From Nocardia brasiliensis (lineage in GTDB: Bacteria; Actinomycetota; Actinomycetes; Mycobacteriales; Mycobacteriaceae), in assembly GCF_011801125.1 (NCBI RefSeq), contig NZ_CP046171.1, forward strand, positions 930,001 through 994,000: DNA of 64,000 nt, in the 5' to 3' direction. The notes beneath the pieces were generated by a model, which was not told the origin of the DNA, searched no databases, and saw only the letters and a program-made list of their open reading frames with translations. Positions 1 through 9,348 of this stretch are shown here, in pieces (the stretch's first letter is position 1; every line of letters starts with the position of its first letter). The position numbers were made by a program, and so were the translations under genes.

Positions 1-167
1 GCTCGCACCCGATCGCCGCCGTCCCATTCCCGGGCGCAGCAGGTGAACCGGTCGGCGGACTCGAGGCCCGGCCGGACCAGCACATGGATGTCACCCTCGC
101 GTTTCAGCAGCTCGGGGATGAGAAAACGACCGATGAACCCAGTTGCCCCGGTAACCAGGTAGCTCAT
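1..167 (-). CDS. SDR-family oxidoreductase, N-terminal part only
   Basis: The start of a gene read leftwards; it runs off the left edge, leaving 55 codons. The protein begins MSYLVTGATGFIGR, the glycine-rich NAD(P)-binding turn of extended short-chain dehydrogenases (TGATGFIG), followed by a Rossmann-type second strand (IHVLVRP). Extended SDRs of this kind include epimerases, thioester-reductase-like proteins and fatty-acyl reductases; the fragment is too short to choose. The ATG lies 75 bp beyond the stop of the crotonase gene, which runs the same way and could be co-transcribed. Confidence 0.75.
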   Translation of the reverse strand, partial: MSYLVTGATGFIGRFLIPELLKREGDIHVLVRPGLESADRFTCCAREWDGGDRVR

Positions 168-242
168 AGCCGATCAACATAGCTCATCGGTCGTGGTGGG
201 TCTGCAGTCCAGACCCCGGTTCGGCACGGGCCGCGTGGCTGA

Positions 243-1064
243 TCAGTCCGCGAAGACGGCCTTGCGCTTGGTCAACATGGCGGTGGCGCCCTCGGCGAAG
301 TCCGGGGAGGTCAAAAGTTCGCTCTGCCCGGACTTTTCGGCGGCCAGCGCGGCGTCGAGGGAGGTCAGCGTCGCCTGGTTCAGTGCCTGTTTGGTCAGCT
401 CGAGCGCGCGGCGAGGGCCCGCGGCGAGTTTGGCGACCGCGGCCTCCACCTTCGCGTCGAGTTCGGCCTCCGGGACCACCGCGGTGAACAGTCCGGCCGC
501 CTTCGCGGCCGGCGCGGGCAGGCGTTCGCCGAGCAGCGCCATCTCCGCCGCCACGGTGCGGCCCGCGGCCGCCGCGATCATGGCGGCCGCGCCGCCGTCG
601 GGCATCAGCCCGATGTTGATGAAGGCCAGCAGCAGGTAGGCCTCTTCGCTGGCGTAGATCAGGTCCGCGGCCAGCGCGATGCCGACGCCGACACCCGCTG
701 CGGCGCCCTTCACCCGGACCACCACCGGGATCGGCGCGTTCACGATCGACTTCACCAGGCGGTTGGCCGCGTCCATCGTCATCTCGGGGGTGATGCCGCG
801 CTGTGCCTCGGCCACCGAGGTGGACAGGTCGGCGCCGGTGCAGAAGTCGCCGCCCTCGCCGGTCAGCAGGATCACCCGCACGGACCGGTCCGTGGCCGCC
901 GCGGCGATGGTGTCGCCGAGCGCGACCATGGTGTCGTAGTCCACCGCGTTCTTGCGCTTCGGTTTGGTGAGGGTCACCCGCAGGACCTTGCCGTCCCGCA
1001 CCGCCGAGAAGCCCGAGACGGGCGCGGAGGATGCGGTCACGGCCGCGGAATCTGTATCGCTCAT
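243..1064 (-). CDS. enoyl-CoA hydratase/isomerase (crotonase) family protein
   Basis: A 273-residue crotonase, the usual length. It should act on an acyl-CoA in the cytoplasm, through an oxyanion hole that stabilises a thioester enolate. The oxyanion segment GDFCTGAD is at residues 72-79 and the second family segment KGAAAGVGVGIALAAD near 119-134. At the place where hydratases carry their second catalytic glutamate the protein has GLMPDGG (152-158), so Asp156 replaces Glu; this resembles isomerase-type (PaaG-like) members more than true hydratases. The substrate cannot be told. It is divergent from the double-TetR gene, which may control it. Start ATG at 1064. Confidence 0.85.
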   Translation of the reverse strand: MSDTDSAAVTASSAPVSGFSAVRDGKVLRVTLTKPKRKNAVDYDTMVALGDTIAAAATDRSVRVILLTGEGGDFCTGADLSTSVAEAQRGITPEMTMDAANRLVKSIVNAPIPVVVRVKGAAAGVGVGIALAADLIYASEEAYLLLAFINIGLMPDGGAAAMIAAAAGRTVAAEMALLGERLPAPAAKAAGLFTAVVPEAELDAKVEAAVAKLAAGPRRALELTKQALNQATLTSLDAALAAEKSGQSELLTSPDFAEGATAMLTKRKAVFAD

Positions 1065-1109
1065 GTTCGCTCCTACGCTGCAACTCTGCGGCTATCGTGC
1101 CATGAATAC

Positions 1110-1138
1110 TGGTTAACTTTGCGAATTGTGGTTAACTT
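1110..1138. promoter_or_regulatory. two direct repeats TGGTTAACTT, possible TetR operator
   Basis: Two identical 10-bp copies, TGGTTAACTT, at 1110-1119 and 1129-1138. They are spaced 19 bp start to start, about two helical turns, and each contains the palindrome GTTAAC. They sit in the 127-bp gap between the divergent crotonase and TetR genes, where an autoregulatory operator is expected. That the TetR protein binds them is inference. Confidence 0.5.
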
Positions 1139-1191
1139 AGGTTCCATTGTCGGGCGCTGTCAACCGGCGGCGTGGCAGAACGGAGAGGTGC

Positions 1192-2445
1192 ATGGTGGCC
1201 GAACGCAGCGAGGTCGGCCTCGCTTCCGCGCGGCCCGATGCCGGAACCGTGCGCCGCAGGCCCAAGGATCGCAAGGTCCAGATCATCCGGGCGGCCGCGC
1301 GCGCCTTCAGCGATCGCGGGTACTACCCGGTCGGCGTGGACGAGATCGCCGCCGAGGTCGGCATCTCCGGTCCCGCGCTGTACCGGCACTTCACCAACAA
1401 ATACGCGCTGCTGGTCGCCGCGGCGGAGGAGGGGGCGCGGCACCTGCTCAACGTCGCGCGGGCCGCGGACGATGCGCGGCTCGAGCCCGCCGCCCGGCTG
1501 GACGCGCTGATCAGGGCGATCAGCGAACACACCATCGACATCCGCCGCGAGGCCGGGCTGTACCGCTGGGAGCGGCGCTACCTGGAACGCGACGATCGGA
1601 TCCGGATCCGCGAGATCTACGACGACCTGAACGCCACCCTCGCCGCGCCCATCGAACAGTTGCGCCCCGAGAGTCCGCCCGCCGACGTCGCGATGCTGGC
1701 CGCCGCCGTGCTCAGCGCGATCGCCAGCATCTCCGCGCATCGCAGCGCGCTGTCGGGGGCCAGGCTGCTGCCGCTGCTGCGTGAGATGGCGTGGGCGATC
1801 CTGCGCGCCGAGCTGCCGCCCGCGCCGCCGGAACCCGAGCCGAGCCCGGTCACCCGCGGCCTGCCGGTCTCCTCGAAACGCGAACAGCTGCTCACCGAGG
1901 CGATCCGGATCTTCGGCAGGCAGGGCTACCACGAGGCGAGCATCGAGGAGATCGGCGCCGCCGTCGGCATCAACGCCTCTAGCGTGTACCGCTACTTCGC
2001 GAGCAAGTCCGATCTGCTCGCCGCCGCGTTTTATCGGACGGGCGATCGGGTCGCGCTCGCGATCACCGAGGCGCTGGCCGAGGCGACCAGCCGCGCGGAC
2101 GCCGTGCGCCGGATCGCCGAACGGCAGGCTCGGCTCACCTTCCAGATGCCGGAGATCATGCCGGTCTACTACGCCGAGTTCAGCAACCTGCCTCCGGCCG
2201 AACAGCACAAGCTGCGCGCGATCCAGCGGCAGAACGTGCTGGAGTGGGCCAACCTGCTCGACGGCGACCCGACCGAGGCGCGCTTCCGGGTGCACGCCGC
2301 GATCGGTCAGGTGATCGACGTCGGCCGGTTGATCCGATTCGACTCGCGCCCAGCCCAACTCGCCCGCGTGACCGCGCTGATGGAGGCGGTGCTGCTAGGC
2401 GGCTCTGCCGTGTCGCAACCGGAAGATGGCTCTGGCCAGCCGTAG
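1192..2445 (+). CDS. TetR-family regulator with two TetR DNA-binding domains
   Basis: A 417-residue protein, about twice the usual TetR length, because it holds two complete TetR units. The first helix-turn-helix is near residues 43-69 (DEIAAEVGISGPALYRHF) and the second near 245-271 (EEIGAAVGINASSVYRYF). Each is followed by a helical region that would bind ligand or form the dimer. Double-TetR proteins are known in actinomycetes, but the ligand here is unknown. The start ATG at 1192 is preceded by GGAGAGG; an upstream in-frame GTG at 1147 has no such site. The 3' end overlaps the convergent ALDH-like gene by 51 bp. Likely targets are itself and the divergent crotonase gene. Confidence 0.88.
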   Translation: MVAERSEVGLASARPDAGTVRRRPKDRKVQIIRAAARAFSDRGYYPVGVDEIAAEVGISGPALYRHFTNKYALLVAAAEEGARHLLNVARAADDARLEPAARLDALIRAISEHTIDIRREAGLYRWERRYLERDDRIRIREIYDDLNATLAAPIEQLRPESPPADVAMLAAAVLSAIASISAHRSALSGARLLPLLREMAWAILRAELPPAPPEPEPSPVTRGLPVSSKREQLLTEAIRIFGRQGYHEASIEEIGAAVGINASSVYRYFASKSDLLAAAFYRTGDRVALAITEALAEATSRADAVRRIAERQARLTFQMPEIMPVYYAEFSNLPPAEQHKLRAIQRQNVLEWANLLDGDPTEARFRVHAAIGQVIDVGRLIRFDSRPAQLARVTALMEAVLLGGSAVSQPEDGSGQP

Positions 2446-3921
2446 ATGCCGGGGATGCCGGTCGAAGGTGGACAGGTCGACCGGCGCCTTGTAGCGCTTG
2501 CGGGCGATGGCCAGGGTATGGCTGAACTCGCGTAATCCCTGATCGCCGTGGCTGTGGCCCTGCCCGTACTCGCCGACGCCGCCGAACGGCAGCGCGGGAA
2601 TGCCCGCGTAGGCCGATGCGGAGTTGATGGTCACCACGCCGACCCGCAGTTGCTCGGCGAACTGCTCGATCTCGTGCACGTCCCTGGTGAACACCGAGAC
2701 CGCGATGTCGGTGCCCACCGCGTTGATGCGCCGGGCGGCATCGTCCATGCCGGTCACCTTGTTGACGATCAGCACGGGGCCGATGCTCTCGCCGGTGATC
2801 GCCGTGCTGTCCTCCGGTACCTCGGTGAGCACGACGGGTTCGATGTAGGGCTCGCGGATCGAGTCGAGGCCGCCGACCACGGCGCGACCGCCGCGGGCGA
2901 GCGCGTCGCGAATCTGCTTGCGCACCACCTCGACCTGAGACTCCAGGATCATCGGACCGTACGACGCCCGCTTGTCCGCGCCGGGGCGCAGCTTGCGCGC
3001 CTGGGCCGCAACGAGTTCCAAGAACGGTTCGTACACCGACTCGGCCACGTAGGCGCGTTGGATGCCGGTGGCGTTCTGTCCCGCGTTGGCCATCGCGCCG
3101 AAAACCGCTGCCTGCGCTGCCTCGTCGAGTTTGGCGTCGACGTGCACGACCATGCTGCCCTTGCCGCTGCGCTCGACCACCACCGGCGTCATCGTCTGGG
3201 TACACAGCGCGATCACCTCGCGGGCGCCGGATTCCGAACCGGCATAGGCGATCTTGTCCACCTTGGCTCGGCACAGCGCGTTACCGGTGCCGCCGTCGCC
3301 GGTAACCACCTGCAGCACCGGCTGATTCGGCGCCAGTCTGGCCCAGCTCTCGGCCAGCCAGACGCCCGTGCCCGTGGTCAGCTCGTGCGGCTTGAACACC
3401 ACCGCGTTGCCCGCTGCCATCGCGTAGGCGATCGAACCCATCGGCGTGAACACCGGGTTGTGCCATGGCCCGAGCACGCCGATGACGCCGAGCGGCAGGT
3501 AACCCACCGAGGCGCGCTGGTTGCGACTGAGCCAGCTCGACCCGAGCTTGTGCCTGCCGAGCGCGCGACCGGCATTGCGCGCGGCCCAGTCGAGGTTCTC
3601 GACCGCGAGCATCACCTCGATCGTCGCGTCGGCCTCCGGCTTTCCGGTTTCCTCGGACAGGATCTCGACCAATTCGCCTGCGCGGCGTGCGATATCGCGT
3701 TTCCAGTCGAGCAGCCAGCGCTTGCGACCGCTGAATCCCAGTTCGGCCCACCATTTTTCGGCCGAGCGCGCGGCTCGGACGTTTCGGTTGATCTCGCCTG
3801 CGCCCATGATGGCGTAGTTTCCGACGGTCTCGCCGGTGCGCGGGTCGTAGGACGTCAGCACGTTCGGTCGGCCCGATCCTCCCGGCTGCGCTGCCACCCG
3901 GGGCTGCGCGGACTCGGCCAT
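2395..3921 (-). CDS. aldehyde-dehydrogenase-family protein lacking the catalytic Cys
   Basis: A 508-residue protein with the full ALDH fold, normal length for the superfamily. The general-base glutamate region is VERSGKGS (Glu250). The active-site segment reads NAGQNATGIQR, so Ala284 stands where the family has the nucleophilic cysteine (NAGQxC). The conserved PWNxP segment reads PWHNP. Both changes are read directly from the codons (GCC for Ala284). As an NAD(P)-dependent aldehyde dehydrogenase it should therefore be inactive or use different chemistry; a binding or non-catalytic role is possible. Start ATG at 3921 is preceded by AGAGGTG. An ORF extends further upstream (to 4191) but without family similarity. 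Confidence 0.8.
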   Translation of the reverse strand: MAESAQPRVAAQPGGSGRPNVLTSYDPRTGETVGNYAIMGAGEINRNVRAARSAEKWWAELGFSGRKRWLLDWKRDIARRAGELVEILSEETGKPEADATIEVMLAVENLDWAARNAGRALGRHKLGSSWLSRNQRASVGYLPLGVIGVLGPWHNPVFTPMGSIAYAMAAGNAVVFKPHELTTGTGVWLAESWARLAPNQPVLQVVTGDGGTGNALCRAKVDKIAYAGSESGAREVIALCTQTMTPVVVERSGKGSMVVHVDAKLDEAAQAAVFGAMANAGQNATGIQRAYVAESVYEPFLELVAAQARKLRPGADKRASYGPMILESQVEVVRKQIRDALARGGRAVVGGLDSIREPYIEPVVLTEVPEDSTAITGESIGPVLIVNKVTGMDDAARRINAVGTDIAVSVFTRDVHEIEQFAEQLRVGVVTINSASAYAGIPALPFGGVGEYGQGHSHGDQGLREFSHTLAIARKRYKAPVDLSTFDRHPRHLRLARAIFRLRHGRAA

Positions 3922-4278
3922 GATCACCTCTCGCAGTGTCGAAATCGGCGTACGGACCGGCGGCCGCCGCGCACGAGTGAGTGTTCCCCCGATTAGCAGA
4001 CTATGGTCGCCGCGTCGGGCCGTAAAGGCGTCTTTGTCGCCACCTCGCTGCCCTTGACGTGGCCCACCAGGGCCGATCGCGTCACCGCCGGATCGGGAGG
4101 GGTGAATGTGAGTAAGGACACAATTAGCAGACGGTCCAGTTGGGTACTGCGCGGGCGGCCCGGCCGGAACCCCGCAGACCGGTAACATCACGCCCAGCGC
4201 TACGGATCACCATTCGGGACGTATACGCGCGCGCTCCGGCGACCGAGAATCGCCGTAATTGCCGATAGTGGAGAGTTG
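3922..4278. other. 357-bp divergent intergenic region with a bipartite direct repeat
   Basis: No gene is supported here. It separates the ALDH-like gene (leftward) and the ABC exporter operon (rightward), so it must contain both promoters. The pattern GTGAGT-N9-ATTAGCAGAC occurs twice with identical inner spacing, at 3977-4001 and 4108-4132, 131 bp apart. These may be paired regulator sites or a duplicated promoter element. Confidence 0.5.
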
Positions 4279-5258
<980 letters not shown>

Positions 5259-5262
<4 letters not shown>

Positions 5263-6083
5263 GCACTGCCACCGCCGCGGCGCCCGAGGCGGGCGCGGCC
5301 ATGCTGTTCGCTGACTTGCCCGAGGCCAAGCTGTCCGCGTTCGCCCAGTGGCGCGCGCTGACCGGTCGCATCGTCCGGACCATGGCGACCAAGGGGGAAC
5401 TGGTCGTCGCGGTGATCACGCCGCTGGTGTTCACCCTCGGTTTCTATCTGCCGCTGCGCCTGGTGATGAGATACCAAGGCATCGATTACGCGCAGTACGT
5501 CATGCCGATCATCGTGTTGCAGACGATGGCGTTCACCATGATGTCGAACGCGCAGCTGTCGGCCTTCGAGGCGCTCACCGGATTGACCACCCGCATGCAG
5601 ACCATGCCGATCGGCATGCTGGTTCCGCTGTCCGCGCGGATCGCGGCCGGGCTGGTGCGCTCGGTCACCTCGCTCGTCGCGGCGCTGCTGTTCGGCTACC
5701 TGATCGGCTTCCGGTTCGTCGCGGGCTTCGGCCAGGCCGCGCTGTTCTGCGCGTTCTCACTGGCGATCGGCACCACGCTGGCGCTCGGCGCCGACGCGCT
5801 CGGCAGCCTGACCAAGAGCCCGGAATCGCTGAGCCAGGCGCTGACCCTGCCGACGTTGATCTTCGGCATGCTCTCCTGCGGGTTCGTGCCGGAAGACAAG
5901 TTCCCCGAATGGATTCGCGGGTTCGTGCGAAATCAACCGATCTCGCAGTTCTCCTTCGCCCTGCGCGACATGGCCGCCGACGGGGTGACCTGGCAGGTGC
6001 TGTGGGTGCCCCTGGTGTGGGTGAGCGGGCTCGCGCTGGTGTTCATCCCGTTGGCGATCTGGGCGAGTGTGAGGCGGTCATGA
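5259..6083 (+). CDS. DrrB-like ABC-2 type permease
   Basis: A 274-residue membrane protein of the ABC-2 permease family, with about six hydrophobic segments (for example near residues 44-65, 80-100, 125-150 and 245-265). It begins at GTG 5259, overlapping the stop of the ATPase gene. The segment RYQGIDYAQYVMPIIVLQTM is close to the matching part of the permease at 63474. It pairs with the preceding ATPase and the following permease in a heteromeric exporter. Substrate unknown. Confidence 0.88.
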
Positions 6084-6949
6084 CCAGTTTCGCGGAGACG
6101 ACCTCGGCACAGGCCGACGCCGAGCACAGCACGTGGAAGACGCCGTTGCCCGAGGTGACGGCGAAACCCGAGAGCGCGCTGGCCAATTGGGCGACGCACA
6201 GCCTGATCCAGTGCAAGCGTCTGCTGCTGGTGTGGGCGCGCGACCCCGCGACCACGATCCAGACGCTGGTCTATCCGGCGTTGACGCTGTGGATGTTCCA
6301 GATCGTGCTCGGCCGGTCGATCTCCGGCTTCACGCATCAGCCGAGCATCTACGCGCAGGTCTCGTTGCTGACGCTGGTCGCGGCCATGTCCGGCGCGGTG
6401 GTGAGCGCGCTGGGTTTTAAGGGCGAGAAGATGACCGGCCTGCTCGGCCGGTTCTGGACCATGCCCATCCACCGGGCCGCCGGGCTGACCGGGCGGCTGC
6501 TCGCCGAGGCGGTGCGCGTGCTCGTCACGACGCTGTTCGTCATCGGGGTCGGCCTGCTGCTCGGGTTCCGATTCCTCAACGGGCCGCTCGCGGGTCTGGC
6601 GCTGATCGGCATCCCGGTGCTGTTCGGTGTCGCGTTCGCGGTGCTCGTCACCGCGCTGGCGACCATCACCGAGGGCGTGATGCTGGTGAATGTCATCGGC
6701 ATCATCAACACCCTGCTGATGTTCTTCAACACCGGTTTCGCGCCGGCCTTCGCCTACCCGATGTGGTTGCAGTCCACGGTGCAGAACCAGCCGATGAGCT
6801 GTGCGATCGACGCGATGCGCGGGCTGTCTTACGGTGGACCGGTCGCCGAGCCGCTGATGAAGACGCTGCTGTGGACCGTCGGCCTGATCGTGGTGTGCAC
6901 CTACCCGGCGATCCGGGGCTACCGCCGGGCCGCCGAGACCGGCGCCTGA
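6080..6949 (+). CDS. second DrrB/DrrC-like ABC-2 type permease
   Basis: A 289-residue ABC-2 permease whose ATG overlaps the previous stop (ATGA at 6080-6083). About 50 cytoplasmic residues precede the first membrane segment; six hydrophobic segments follow. The FNTGFAPAFAYPMW stretch is typical of DrrB-like proteins. One ATPase plus two different permeases suggests a heterodimeric membrane unit. Its last 31 bp overlap the convergent oxidoreductase gene. Confidence 0.88.
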   Translation: MTSFAETTSAQADAEHSTWKTPLPEVTAKPESALANWATHSLIQCKRLLLVWARDPATTIQTLVYPALTLWMFQIVLGRSISGFTHQPSIYAQVSLLTLVAAMSGAVVSALGFKGEKMTGLLGRFWTMPIHRAAGLTGRLLAEAVRVLVTTLFVIGVGLLLGFRFLNGPLAGLALIGIPVLFGVAFAVLVTALATITEGVMLVNVIGIINTLLMFFNTGFAPAFAYPMWLQSTVQNQPMSCAIDAMRGLSYGGPVAEPLMKTLLWTVGLIVVCTYPAIRGYRRAAETGA

Positions 6950-8109
6950 TCGAAGTCGTAACCGAGCCACCGGTTGCGGTGCGTCCAGCCGACCAGGTCG
7001 TAGCGCCATCGGAACGGCCAGGTGTGCGCGACCGTGTTGAACAGCACCGCACCGAGGGCGGCGTAGTCGTCGTGCGCGGACAGCAGCGCGCGCTGCCCGC
7101 GCGGGGAGGCGCTGAAGAACGCGTCGAACATCGAGATGGACTGTTCGGTGGTCAGCCGGCCGAGCCCGTACAGTCCGCGCATCCGCATCCAGTACACCAA
7201 CCTGGCTCGGCGCGGCCAGAGTTCGGCCACCGGGTCGCGGCCCGCCCGCACGGCGGCCACCGCGGTGTCGACCAGCGCCAGCGAATCGGCCACGCTGTAG
7301 CCGGTGCACGGGTGCATCATGCCGCCGCGCGAGCCGAACGGCACCGCGACGGCGGTGCCCCGCTTCGGCGGCGGCTGATCGAGCGGGTAGTGCGCGGCCT
7401 CGTGCGGTTCGCTGCCGGTGAGTTGGATGCCGTGCGCGGCAAGGCGATTGAGCGTGCGTCTGCGTAACTCGTGCTGTGGCATGCCGCCGCGCAGGCCGAG
7501 GCTGGTCTCCTCGAAGATCACCGTGCCGTCCCCGAGCGGCACCGCGTAGAGGAACGACGGCGGCTCGTCGGGGCCAGCGCCGTTCTCCGGCCGCCAGTCC
7601 AGCAGCAGGCCCTCCTGATCGGCGACCATCGGCGCGGCCGTTTCGGCGGCGACGAAGATGCCGTGCGCGCTCGCGGCCCTGCGCTGCCCGAGCGTGGGCA
7701 GGCCGCGGGTGTCGAAAACCGTTGCGGCGGTGAGCGTCGCGCCCCCGGCCAGTTCCACGCGATGCGCACCGACGCTGGTGGCCCGGTCCGCGAGCACGGT
7801 GGCGTCGTCGAGGGGCAGCGCGTCGCGCAAACCCGTCTTGGACAGCACGCAGTAGGGCCGGTCGATCCGGCGTTCGGTCGTCGTCCAGACCGTCGGCGTC
7901 GGAATCCGGCTGGCGATGGCGCTCGCCGGGAGCCACTGCGGGAGTTCGTCGACCCAGCAGGAGAAGGTCGGCGGCCACAGTCGGTCCGGGCGCGGATCGA
8001 CGGCCGTCACGCGCAGCCCGGCCCGCATCGCGCGATGCGCCAGTGCCCGGCCGGTCGGGCCGAGCCCGACCACACAAACGTCGACTTCTCCGCCCGCGCT
8101 GACACCCAT
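6919..8109 (-). CDS. lycopene-cyclase-family FAD/NAD(P)-binding protein
   Basis: A protein of 396 residues (408 if a TTG at 8145 is used) with an N-terminal dinucleotide-binding fold (VDVCVVGLGPTGRALA) and the segments FGSRGGMMHPCTGYSVADSLALVD and SMFDAFF, which mark the lycopene cyclase (CrtL/CrtY) family. Plant-type lycopene cyclases use reduced FAD to form beta- or epsilon-ionone rings. No other carotenoid gene is seen nearby, so it may act with distant crt genes or on another substrate. I chose ATG 8109 as the first ATG before the Rossmann strand; no strong ribosome site decides this. It is convergent with, and overlaps, the ABC permease gene. Confidence 0.75.
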   Translation of the reverse strand: MGVSAGGEVDVCVVGLGPTGRALAHRAMRAGLRVTAVDPRPDRLWPPTFSCWVDELPQWLPASAIASRIPTPTVWTTTERRIDRPYCVLSKTGLRDALPLDDATVLADRATSVGAHRVELAGGATLTAATVFDTRGLPTLGQRRAASAHGIFVAAETAAPMVADQEGLLLDWRPENGAGPDEPPSFLYAVPLGDGTVIFEETSLGLRGGMPQHELRRRTLNRLAAHGIQLTGSEPHEAAHYPLDQPPPKRGTAVAVPFGSRGGMMHPCTGYSVADSLALVDTAVAAVRAGRDPVAELWPRRARLVYWMRMRGLYGLGRLTTEQSISMFDAFFSASPRGQRALLSAHDDYAALGAVLFNTVAHTWPFRWRYDLVGWTHRNRWLGYDFDQAPVSAARR

Positions 8110-8342
8110 GCAGGCATTCAATCCGTTACGGCCGCACCGGCGCAACTGCCCCCGCCCATCGGGGCCCCGGAATTCGGGTCTCGCGATAAGTCGGCGACAT
8201 GCAATAAAAGCGTCCCGGCAATTGCTTTTCGACCCTGCCCCCAGAATTGTTGGCCCAGCAACTCCAGGCGTGAAAGTGGTTGTGCCGCAAGCTAGCCTGG
8301 CTCAGGAACACGGGCGGTTTCGTGTTCTGGAGAAGGGGAATC

Positions 8343-9347
8343 ATGAGAGGCAGCTACCTCCGCTGGCTTGGTGTGCTCGCGGTCACGGTCGGAGCCTTCG
8401 CCACGGCGGTGATTTCGACACCGGCGCAGGCCGAGCCTGCGGAATCCTCGATTGTCGCGGTGCGGCAGCACGATGCGCGCAGGGCGACTTTGACAATTCA
8501 TTCCGCGGCCATGGAGCGGGATATCCAGGTCGATATGCAGCGCGCGTTCGACACCAGCGTGGCACGCCCCGTGCTCTATCTGCTGCAGGGTGCGGGCGGT
8601 GGCGAGGACGGCGTCACCTGGGCGACCGAAACCGATGTGATGGAGTTCCTTTCGCCGAAGAACGTCAATGTGGTCTCGCCGATCGGCGGGCAGTTCAGCT
8701 ACTACGCGGACTGGGTGCGCGACGACGAGCGGCTTGGCAAGCAGAAGTGGAAGACGTTCCTCACCAGGGAACTGCCGCCGATCGCGGACAAGTACTTCGG
8801 CAGCAGCGGCCGCAACGCGCTCGCCGGGTTCTCCATGGCGGGCACCACCACCCTCGCGCTCGCCGCTACCACCGGCGACTTGTACGCCAGTGTCGCCGCC
8901 TACAGCGGCTGCGCGCAGATCAGCGATCCGGTCGGCCAGCAGTTCGTCCAGCTCACGGTCGAGGCGTGGGGGTGGGCGAGGATGGCGAATATGTACGGCC
9001 CGCCGGATGATCCGCGCTGGGCCGCCAATGATCCCTATGTACAGGCCGAGGGATTGCGCGGGAAATCGATTTACATTTCCAGCGGCGGTGGCATCCCCGG
9101 AAAATACGACGAGCTGAACGGTAAATATTCGTTGCCCGGCGTCGACGGATTCGCGGCACAACTCATCAAGGGTGGCGCCATCGAGGCGGCGACCAACTAT
9201 TGCTCACGCAATATGCAGGCCCGCCTGAATTCCCTCGGTATTCCGGCGACCTATGACATCCACCCGGACGGCACCCATTCCTGGGGCTACTGGGAAGAAG
9301 CGTTCAAGAACTCCTGGCCGACCCTGGCCGCTCCGTTGGGAATTTGA
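8343..9347 (+). CDS. secreted mycolyltransferase/antigen-85-type esterase
   Basis: A 334-residue protein with a Sec signal peptide ending at TPAQA (about residue 30). The mature part follows the antigen-85/esterase-D alpha/beta-hydrolase pattern: YLLQGAGGGEDGVTW, the nucleophile motif GFSMAG (near residue 162) and the terminal histidine in DGTHSWGYW (near 310). Enzymes of this family move mycolic acids between trehalose and arabinogalactan in the cell envelope. Start ATG 8343 follows GAGAAGGGGAATC. It is followed after 1 bp by a second secreted hydrolase, probably in the same transcript. Confidence 0.87.
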   Translation: MRGSYLRWLGVLAVTVGAFATAVISTPAQAEPAESSIVAVRQHDARRATLTIHSAAMERDIQVDMQRAFDTSVARPVLYLLQGAGGGEDGVTWATETDVMEFLSPKNVNVVSPIGGQFSYYADWVRDDERLGKQKWKTFLTRELPPIADKYFGSSGRNALAGFSMAGTTTLALAATTGDLYASVAAYSGCAQISDPVGQQFVQLTVEAWGWARMANMYGPPDDPRWAANDPYVQAEGLRGKSIYISSGGGIPGKYDELNGKYSLPGVDGFAAQLIKGGAIEAATNYCSRNMQARLNSLGIPATYDIHPDGTHSWGYWEEAFKNSWPTLAAPLGI

Positions 9348-9348
9348 C

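Noticed and set aside
3922..4191. N-terminal extension of the ALDH-like protein from 4191
   Set aside because: The extra 90 residues have no family similarity; a good ribosome site lies in front of ATG 3921.
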